Part shown: positions 1 to 6,465 of the stretch, piece after piece | How the letters are laid out: every line of letters starts with the position of its first letter | How positions within the stretch are numbered: position 1 is the stretch's first letter | Source: an uncultured Clostridia bacterium | GTDB lineage: Bacteria; Bacillota_A; Clostridia; TANB77; CAG-508 | NCBI GenBank assembly: GCA_947628335.1 | Contig: CANQZT010000030.1 | Span: 1-12,305 of the forward strand | Reading direction: 5' to 3' | DNA: 12,305 bases | The notes under the pieces: generated by a model | What the model was told of the DNA's origin: nothing | Seen by the model: the letters and a program-made list of their open reading frames with translations, nothing else | Databases searched by the model: none | Translations under genes and position numbers: made by a program

Positions 1-2
1 CT

Positions 3-329
3 TTTGGCAAAATCTATATTTTGTTCTACTTTTTCAGGAAGTTCTTCTTCTACATAATTTAATTGTTTTAATTTTTTGTTTATTTCTCTTATTTGTTTTT
101 TTAATTCTTTTGCTTTAATACTATTGTTTAATACCAAATTATATAATTCTTCTGAGTATTCCCCAACATATTTTGTTAAAACTACTCCTTCTTCTCTATA
201 ATGTACATATATATATTTGTTTGAATCTTTTTCTCTTATTTCAACTGAACCATAAGCAAGTAATTGTAATTCATGTTCAAGTAATTGTTTATTTTGAAGA
301 AGACTCATAATTTCCATTTTTTCTTCCAT
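3..329 (-). CDS. Probable Fic-family protein, N-terminal part (runs off left edge)
   Basis: An open frame of 109 codons starts at ATG 329-327 and leaves the window at its left edge. The start follows a strong AGGGAGGA ribosome binding site. The visible part begins MEEKMEIMSLLQ, has a middle segment with YGSVEIREK and YIYVHYREEG, then GEYSEELYNLV, then a Lys-rich helix, and ends NIDFAK. It has no signal peptide or membrane segment. From memory, this resembles the region that precedes the catalytic domain in a group of clostridial Fic (AMP-transferase fold) proteins, but the Fic core motif HPFxxGNG would lie outside the window, so function is not proven. It has its own promoter overlapping a large palindrome and so is probably not simply the last gene of the surface operon. 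Otherwise it should be called hypothetical. Confidence 0.5.
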   Translation of the reverse strand, partial: MEEKMEIMSLLQNKQLLEHELQLLAYGSVEIREKDSNKYIYVHYREEGVVLTKYVGEYSEELYNLVLNNSIKAKELKKQIREINKKLKQLNYVEEELPEKVEQNIDFAK

Positions 330-389
330 ATATCCTCCCTTAAAATTTGAAACATTTTTGTAATTTTTTATTGATTTTTTCATGCTTAT

Positions 390-418
390 ATTATACCATA
401 AAATCAGAAAAATGTGAA
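390..418 (-). promoter_or_regulatory. Sigma-A-type promoter of the Fic-like gene
   Basis: Read on the minus strand there is a TTCACA -35 box (418-413), a 17-base spacer and a perfect TATAAT -10 box (395-390), about 60 bases upstream of the ATG at 329. The -35 box lies inside the left arm of the 406-460 palindrome, so anything binding the palindrome could block it. Confidence 0.65.
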
Positions 419-460
419 ACTTTTTTAATGATTTTTATTAATTTTGTTTCACATTTTTCT
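406..460. repeat. 55-bp interrupted palindrome (operator and/or terminator)
   Basis: Perfect 15-base inverted arms AGAAAAATGTGAAAC (406-420) and GTTTCACATTTTTCT (446-460) are separated by 25 bases. Inside the spacer a second inverted pair, TTAAT (425-429) and ATTAA (437-441), is centred on the same point (433), so the whole element is symmetric. The left arm contains the -35 box of the Fic-like gene. As RNA the arms would form a stem with A-rich 5' and U-rich 3' flanks, so it could also end the surface operon coming from the right. Operator and terminator roles are both inference. Confidence 0.7.
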
Positions 461-508
461 TTTATTACGAATTTTTAAGAGTAGCAATATTTTTTCTAAT
501 GTTACCAT

Positions 509-1884
509 CTAAATTTTTCGTTCATTTCTATATTTCATAATTATCATAAATATAATTATCAAAATACCAATTGTAATAAATATAGAAAAAACTACATTCC
601 CTATTCCTATTTTTTGTTCATTTTCTTGTTCTTCTTCCTCTTGCATTGCATCTTGCAATTGTGCATTTAATTGTGCTATTTCATTTTGTTCTTCTTCTTC
701 AGTTTTTCTGTACACATTTATTATATAATCATTTGTTGTTATACCATCCTTTGCCATTACAGTAATTGTAATTACATTTTCTCCAAATTGCAACTCATCA
801 GTTTTTTGGATATTAACAGTCGCTCCCTCTACCTTCGGTATAGCCAAAATATTTAAATTACTTACATCACTTTTTACTTCAGCTGTATACTCATAAATGT
901 TTTCGTTAAATTCTGGATTTATTACTACATTCTCAATTGCCAAATTCTCTAAATTAGCATTCGCTAAACTTGGATTGTCTGTTTTGGTTACATTTACCGT
1001 ATAAATCTTTGTTGTTTTATTATCTTGTGCTGTAACTTTTATCGTGATTTTATTTAGACCTGTATTTAAATTAGTATTTCCGTGAAACTGTAACTTTAGC
1101 TTTACTATCTTCTGGTATTGCATCAACTTTAATATTACTTACTGTATCTGAAACAACAATACTATAATTTGTCGTTTTTTTGTTAAAATTAGGACTTAAC
1201 CCTTCTACATCTAAATGTAACTCCTTTAAATTAGCATTTGTACTTATAGTATTTGTTCCTGTATTTGTTTGTTGCTGTTGTGTCCCTGTATTACCTTGAT
1301 TACTATTTACTCCGACTTATAGTTCCTCCTTGATTTGCTTGCCCACCTTGACTCAACTGCCCTCCCTGGTTTGAATTTCCATTGTTTTGTGTACTATTTC
1401 CATTATTTGAATTATTAGGAGTAGGCGTTGGAGTAGGTATTACTTTTTCTTGTATATTTACACTTGTTCCAGAAAAAGATGGATTTATATTTTTTTCATC
1501 CGAAGAATAAAAATCTCCACTTATAGAAAAACTTGCTTTTCCTACTTGTTTTGCTCTAAATTTAAATGTTACTATAGTTCCGGCATTCTTTGGATTATCA
1601 CCACCTGTCGGATCTGTCCATGTGTATATTGCTCTTCCATTTGAAAAACTACTATTACTCGGCCCTGAAACATAATCCACTTTACTTGTATCTACACTTA
1701 GTCTTGCAGTTAATGTTGCAACACTTGCTCCAGATAAATTTACATTTACACTAAATTCATCTCCTACATTCACATTAGATTTACTTACCGATAAAGTAAC
1801 ATTTCCTGTTGCATTTACCTTAGTTGTAACTACTAATACCAAAAAGAAAAATGCTGTGCATAAATATATTTTTAATTTATTCAT
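509..1884 (-). CDS. Membrane-anchored cohesin / cadherin-like surface protein, needing two +1 frameshifts
   Basis: Starts at ATG 1884 eight bases after AGGAGG. Domains in order: signal peptide (residues 1-26), a cohesin-like beta-sandwich (about 27-146, with GDEFSVNVNL and AGTIVTFKF), a PTPTPTP and Gln/Asn/Gly-rich linker, two cadherin-like domains (Pfam Cadherin-like type, each with a G-N-x-I-T/K-I-x-V strand), an acidic segment, one hydrophobic helix and a basic tail KYRNERKI. It therefore sits in the membrane with the cohesin outside. The frame is broken twice, at CGG codon 1314-1312 in the linker and CGG 1082-1080 inside the first cadherin-like domain. Skipping one C at each site joins 190, 77 and 190 codons into 457 residues, ending at TAG 511-509. 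Without a shift only the secreted cohesin and part of the linker (193 residues) would be made. The dockerin gene directly upstream is its likely binding partner. Confidence 0.85.
1080..1082 (-). other. In-frame CGG +1 shift site 2 (cohesin protein)
   Basis: The minus strand reads GTT TCA CGG AAA TAC TAA in the incoming frame. Skipping the C gives TCA GGA AAT ACT and the sequence VTVS-GNTNLNTG, the expected middle of a cadherin-like domain. The unshifted frame stops at TAA 1073-1071. Confidence 0.8.
1312..1314 (-). other. In-frame CGG +1 shift site 1 (cohesin protein)
   Basis: The minus strand reads ATA AGT CGG AGT AAA TAG in the incoming frame. Skipping the C gives AGT GGA GTA AAT AGT, which continues the Gly/Asn/Gln-rich linker (SGVNSNQGNTGTQ) into the first cadherin-like domain. 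An AGGAGG lies ten bases upstream but also encodes Gly-Gly of the linker, and the other sites have no such element at this distance. Confidence 0.75.
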
Positions 1885-1892
1885 TTACTTTA

Positions 1893-1898
1893 CCTCCT
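1893..1898 (-). promoter_or_regulatory. Ribosome binding site of the cohesin gene
   Basis: A perfect AGGAGG, eight bases before ATG 1884, lies five bases after the shifted stop codon of the dockerin gene (1905-1903). This layout makes sense only if the dockerin frame really ends at 1903. Confidence 0.85.
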
Positions 1899-1902
1899 AT
1901 TT

Positions 1903-4147
1903 TTACTGTTCTATTAATTTTGTTTCCAAAATATGTTTTTGTAATTTTAAAACATCTAATGACGATGGCATTTCTCCATTTTTAGAAATATTTCCGACTT
2001 TTTAAGAAAATTCCCTTTATCAGTTTAGTTTCTAATATATGTTTTTGTATCACTAATACATCCAGAGAATTTATTAGCCCATCTCCATTTACATCTCCAT
2101 AAATAATAAATACATACGTATATATCTCATTTTCTCCTTCATCTTTTAAAACTAGCCTTGAACCTGTTCCTATTATATCGGTATCTTCTAAAATTTTATT
2201 ATCATAACTATAAAATTCCATTGTTAAATTAGTTTTAATCAAACTTTTTATTTCTTCTACTGTAGAATGATTTACATCTATATTACTAATTTCATCATTT
2301 TCTACTCTCAAACATTGATCAATTTCTAAAACAACATCTGTCGAGAGTTCTTTTACTATAACCTCGCATTCTGCTTGAACATTTTCATCTTCATTTGTAA
2401 CAACTATCTGTGTATTACCTACTGAATTTGCTGTAACCATCCCTTCTTCATTAACACTTGCAATATCTTCATTATTAGACTTCCATTTAAGAGTTTTATT
2501 GGTTGCATCTTCTGGTAAAATATTAGCAACAAGTTTGGTAGAATTACCTTTTAAAAGTTGTACTTCTTCCTTAGATAAACTTATACTTGTAACTGGCGAA
2601 TATACCATAATTTCAATTGAATCTGAAACACTTTCATCAGCTGTTTTAGCAGTAATAGTTGCATTACCTGCACTAATCGCTACAATTTCTCCACTATTAA
2701 CCGATACAACATCATCTCTACTAGAACTCCAAACAATATCTCCTTTTGCACCTTCTGGCTCAGTCTCTATCTTTATTTGATTTACACTTCCTTTAGCAAT
2801 AACTGGATTATCTATACTTAATTTTATATTCGTAATTTTAGGTTCTTGAACTTCACTTAAGTAGCTTTGAAATACATACCCTACAAGACCATTATCAAGT
2901 TCAATTTTATCCCATCTTTCTCCCGATTGTTTTCCTTTTTTTATTCTTGTAAAAATATTATCTTTATTAACTGTTGTTAGTATTTCATAAGAAGTACCTG
3001 GTCCACTTCTTACATTCAAATTTCCAGTTGTGTTAGGTCTTACCTTTTTATTATCTATGTCATAATCAGACTCCAATATATTGGGGCTTTCTGTTGCATA
3101 TTTAGGCATATTCTCATAAACTGGAATTACAAATCCAATTGAAGATGATAACATATTGTTTGAAGAATATGCTTTATATATTCCACTAGATTCACTATAT
3201 GGTGCTAAACAATTTGTCATATACTGATGCCAAAATAAATTTCCTGTTCTATCATTATTTACATCAAATTTTTGTAAATACAATGTATTTTGACCTAAAG
3301 AAATATAACTACTTCCTATAAATACTGCTCCACCTTTTATTGCTCTTTGGGGATCTGTCCATGGAATAAATAAATTCGATTTTACTGTATCTGTTGCACC
3401 TTTTCCATCTTTTGCAAACTGTAATCCATTTTTTATCGCACCTAATGGTTCAGCAGAACTAGTTGCACCAATGTTATAAAAATTATATAATCCTTCGTAT
3501 CCTGCAACAGTTCCACTAATTGAATTATGTGTTATAAATGGACCAACTTCCTGTTTTATTCTTGAAGCTAGATGATATGGGCTTACTCCTGAATATATAC
3601 CAGCATTCCATATTAAATTTGAATATTTATCATTCATACTAATACTCTGACCTGTCGACGTTCTATACGTTACTTGTCTATTATAAAACTCGGTACCATA
3701 TAATATTTTTTCTACCCCTTCTAAACTGTTTGTATTTGCATCATATGATAATTTTTCAAATTGAAATACTCTAACTTCATTCAAAAAATTTCGTGGATCC
3801 ATTGTATATTCTACAGCCTTTTTTGAAGCATTTACCCACCCCGAATCAATTTCTACATTATAAACGCCACTGTCTGTACATTTCCAATAATCTGAATAAG
3901 ATAGTGGAACTAAATTTTTATCGTTTCTATATTCTTGCTGAACACAATAATTAAAATCAAATCCCGTATATAAAGCAGTAAATTCCCAATTGGGATGCTT
4001 TTGTTTTAATTCATATAAATATGGTTTATAACTATCTGGGAAATTTTCAATTCCTTGTTTTTTTTCAGATGCCTTTGATTTTGTTGAAAGAATTATTAAT
4101 ATAAAGCAAAAAAATACTATATATCTAAAAAATGTTCTCTTTTTCAT
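1903..4147 (-). CDS. Secreted glucosaminidase-like protein with SH3, two Ig-like domains and dockerin, needing one +1 frameshift
   Basis: Starts at ATG 4147 after AAAGGAG. Signal peptide 1-26. Residues about 35-320 resemble the N-acetylglucosaminidase family of cell-wall hydrolases: HPNWEFTALYTG, ASRIKQEVG with candidate catalytic Glu200, GLYNFYNIGA, and the family signature SLGQNTLYLQKFD. Then come a bacterial SH3 domain (about 373-432, LNVRSGPGTSYE), two Big_2-type Ig-like domains (about 436-515 and 517-598), and a C-terminal dockerin whose first repeat is YGDVNGDGLINSLDVLVIQK (683-702). The frame breaks at CGG codon 718 (1996-1994). Skipping the C adds 30 residues with the second dockerin repeat (NISKNGEMPSSLDVLKLQK) and ends at TAA 1905-1903, giving 747 residues. 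Unshifted, it stops at 721 with half a dockerin. It probably trims peptidoglycan while held by the cohesin protein encoded next. Confidence 0.85.
1994..1996 (-). other. In-frame CGG +1 shift site 3 (dockerin protein)
   Basis: The minus strand reads AAA AGT CGG AAA TAT TTC TAA in the incoming frame. Skipping the C gives AGT GGA AAT ATT TCT and opens the second dockerin repeat, which mirrors the first (SLDVLKLQKHILETKLI against SLDVLVIQKHILETKLI). The unshifted frame stops at 1984-1982. Confidence 0.85.
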
Positions 4148-4200
4148 AACATTCTCCTTTATATATAGTATTTTCTATGTTTTCTATTTTATTCAAAAGT

Positions 4201-4887
4201 TTAATCATAAACTTCTATTGCTTTTACAATCACCCTTTTTATTGCGCCTGTTGTGCATGTAATCAAAGTAACTTCTCTTTCTGAATTTGTATTTTGATTT
4301 AAACAACTTAAATCCTTAGGACTTATTTTATAAACATCATAAACCTCATATTTTACGCCCCTATCATATGTATCTGTTAAAATTATTTCATCACCCTTCT
4401 CTAATTTTTTTATACCTCCAAACATTTTACCATTTTTGTAATTGTGACCTGCAATACAAAAATTTCCTATTTTATTAATTTCTGGGCCATATAATTTTGT
4501 AACTGATGCTTTCAGAGATTTTGTATTTGTTTCTGATAATATATAGCTACTTAAATTTATTTTTGGTATATCAATTTTTCCAATTACAGTATACCCTTTA
4601 AACTCTCTTGGCATATTTTTATATTCTTCTAATTTTTCTTCTACTTTATTTATTTGAACATTATTCTCTACTGTTATCTGATTATTTATAGTATTACTTT
4701 CCTTATATACTATAGTATTTTCATTTACTTGCTCTATTTTCTTTACATCATTGTTCATTTGTTCAAAGCTTTTCGTTTCTATTATCTGTTTTAATCCTAT
4801 TATAATAAAAATTAACTGTATAATTATTATCATACAAAATAGGAGAATAGTTTTAGATATTTTGAAACATAGAAAATTCGCTTTCAT
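4201..4887 (-). CDS. Sortase (cysteine transpeptidase)
   Basis: 228 residues with an N-terminal membrane anchor (about 12-31), a polar stalk to about residue 95, and a sortase beta-barrel. The catalytic triad is visible: His148 in IAGHNYKNG, Cys211 in TLITCTTG, and Arg218 in IKRVIV. The domain opens with VIGKIDIPKINLSSYIL, typical of sortases outside class A. I lean to a class D-like clostridial type, but the class is not certain. ATG 4887 follows AGAAGG. It lies 16 bases after the LPKTG gene and 53 bases before the dockerin gene, so the three are probably co-transcribed. Its natural substrate is likely the LPKTG protein encoded immediately upstream, which it would cleave between Thr and Gly and attach to the wall. 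Confidence 0.9.
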   Translation of the reverse strand: MKANFLCFKISKTILLFCMIIIIQLIFIIIGLKQIIETKSFEQMNNDVKKIEQVNENTIVYKESNTINNQITVENNVQINKVEEKLEEYKNMPREFKGYTVIGKIDIPKINLSSYILSETNTKSLKASVTKLYGPEINKIGNFCIAGHNYKNGKMFGGIKKLEKGDEIILTDTYDRGVKYEVYDVYKISPKDLSCLNQNTNSEREVTLITCTTGAIKRVIVKAIEVYD

Positions 4888-4903
4888 AAATACCTTCTTT
4901 TTA

Positions 4904-5545
4904 TTATGCTTTCATTCTTTTTTTGTTAAAGTATATTCCTATTATACTAATAAATAATGTAATAGCAATAATGTACATTGCATATTCAACTACACCTCTA
5001 CCAGTTTTGGGTAATTGACCTATTGTATTATTTATATCATTATTTAATGTTGTATTATCTGATATTGCATTATCTATAACATTTTCCTCAGGGAGTATTA
5101 CTTCCTCCTCATATACTTGTATAGTTATATCTTGTGTTACAATAACAGTATCACCACTACTTGCATCTACTAAACTTAAAGTCATTTTGTAAGTTCCTTC
5201 TTTTGGAAATGACACTTGTATTGGAGTTACATTATTTGTCTCTGAATTAATTTGAAATCCTGCATCTGGAAAATTTTTATACAATACATTATATTGCGTT
5301 CCTTTACTGTCTCTTGCTAAAATAGTTGGATTTGCGGGACCATCTACTGTTATTTTTATTTTGGCATTTGTATATGGTGTACTATCTTTTCCTCCTTTTA
5401 AAATAATATTAATATCCTTTCGTACTCCTTTGGTAAATGTTCCTGTATAGTCAACGCTAAGTGTATAGGTATCTGCTGCATATACGGGCATTACCATAAA
5501 AAACATTAGTATAAACATCATAATAATTGAAAATACTTTTTTCAT
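4904..5545 (-). CDS. LPKTG cell-wall-anchored surface protein
   Basis: 213 residues. A signal peptide (about 1-23, ending PVYA-AD) leads to a beta-rich exported part (about 24-147) with Ig-like strand patterns such as GTYKMTLSLVDASSGD. A disordered Asn/Thr/Asp-rich stretch follows, then the sorting signal LPKTG (178-182), a hydrophobic helix and the basic tail KKRMKA. It has no catalytic motif I recognise; a structural or ligand-binding role is a guess. ATG 5545 follows AAAGGAGAG at good spacing. It sits 68 bases after murI and 16 bases before the sortase gene, so it is the obvious sortase substrate. The 5546-5613 gap is very AT-rich and may hold a weak promoter, but I could not fix convincing boxes. 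Confidence 0.85.
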   Translation of the reverse strand: MKKVFSIIMMFILMFFMVMPVYAADTYTLSVDYTGTFTKGVRKDINIILKGGKDSTPYTNAKIKITVDGPANPTILARDSKGTQYNVLYKNFPDAGFQINSETNNVTPIQVSFPKEGTYKMTLSLVDASSGDTVIVTQDITIQVYEEEVILPEENVIDNAISDNTTLNNDINNTIGQLPKTGRGVVEYAMYIIAITLFISIIGIYFNKKRMKA

Positions 5546-5613
5546 TTAATACTCTCCTTTTAATTTTTGTTTATACTAATATATATTTGTTTTTTTATAT
5601 TTTATTCCTATAT

Positions 5614-6429
5614 CTATTCAATATCTACTTTTATAATTTTATTCTGTATATTTTCATACTGCAATTGATTTGCAACTATTTGTATAAAATTACATTCTTT
5701 ATCAGTTAGGTTATATTCACATTTTCCTATATAACTTTCATCATTATTTAATTCACATTTTTGTAAATATTCTTTTAAAAAAGTCGCTACTTTTACACCT
5801 GTGTTAATAATTTCTACCTCACTGCCTAGTTCTTCTCGTATAAGTTTTGTAAATAATGGGTAATGAGTACACCCTAAAATTATTTTATCAATTTTTTCTT
5901 TTTTAAATGGTTTCATGTATTCTTTAATAGCCTCTTTTGCAACAAGATTTTCTGTCCATCCGTGTTCTGCCATTGGTGCAAGTAAAGGACACGCTTTACT
6001 AATAACTTCTACCCCATGAATTTCTTCTTTTATTTTTTCTTCCCATTTGTTACTTCTAATAGTACCTTCTGTTGCTATTATTCCTATCCTTTTATTTATT
6101 AATGTATTAAGATTTTTCTTAATATCTAATACGGTTGGCATAATAATTCCAATTATTGGTATTTTATATGTTTTTTTCAATTCTTCTAATGCTTGACTAG
6201 TAGCTGTTCCACATGCTATTATAATCAACTTCACATTCTTTTTTATTAAGAAATCAACACACTTTTTAGATAATTTCACAATAGTTTCTTCGGATTTATC
6301 ACCATAAGGAAAGTTTTTTGTATCTCCTAAATAAATTAAATCTTCATTTGGTAAACATTTTCTAATTTCTGCTAAAACAGTCATTCCACCTACACCAGAA
6401 TCAAACACTCCAATTGGTCTTTTATCCAT
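5614..6429 (-). CDS. murI: Glutamate racemase
   Basis: Converts L-glutamate to D-glutamate for peptidoglycan. Starting from ATG 6429 it has 271 residues and opens MDKRPIGVFDSGVGG, the normal family start, with Asp10 in the active site. Catalytic cysteines are Cys73 (IIACGTATS) and Cys187 (LGCTHYP), with His189 beside the second. The usual motif at the first cysteine is ACNTA; here Asn is Gly, which I believe occurs in some clostridial homologs. A GTG at 6441 would add four residues (MRDK), but the GAGAG motif just before ATG 6429 and the family start favour the ATG. It ends at TAG 5614, 68 bases before the LPKTG gene, and lies 36 bases after pheT, so it may ride on the pheST transcript. Confidence 0.95.
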   Translation of the reverse strand: MDKRPIGVFDSGVGGMTVLAEIRKCLPNEDLIYLGDTKNFPYGDKSEETIVKLSKKCVDFLIKKNVKLIIIACGTATSQALEELKKTYKIPIIGIIMPTVLDIKKNLNTLINKRIGIIATEGTIRSNKWEEKIKEEIHGVEVISKACPLLAPMAEHGWTENLVAKEAIKEYMKPFKKEKIDKIILGCTHYPLFTKLIREELGSEVEIINTGVKVATFLKEYLQKCELNNDESYIGKCEYNLTDKECNFIQIVANQLQYENIQNKIIKVDIE

Positions 6430-6465
6430 TTTATCTCTCACTTTCTATTTTTTATTTTCTTATAA

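Noticed and set aside
406..460. ParB parS-like centromere site (GTTTCAC...GTGAAAC)
   Set aside because: The half-site text is similar, but parS halves are adjacent and face the other way; here they are 25 bases apart and no par genes are nearby.
509..1126. Open frame starting at ATG 1126 as a separate gene
   Set aside because: There is no ribosome binding site, signal peptide or domain boundary there. The sequence begins in the middle of a cadherin-like domain whose first half lies in the other frame just upstream.
1303..1330. AGGAGG upstream of CGG site 1 as a prfB-type stimulator
   Set aside because: It ends ten bases from the CGG, not the three or so bases from the slip codon seen in prfB. 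It encodes linker Gly-Gly, and no comparable element recurs at the same distance at the other three sites.
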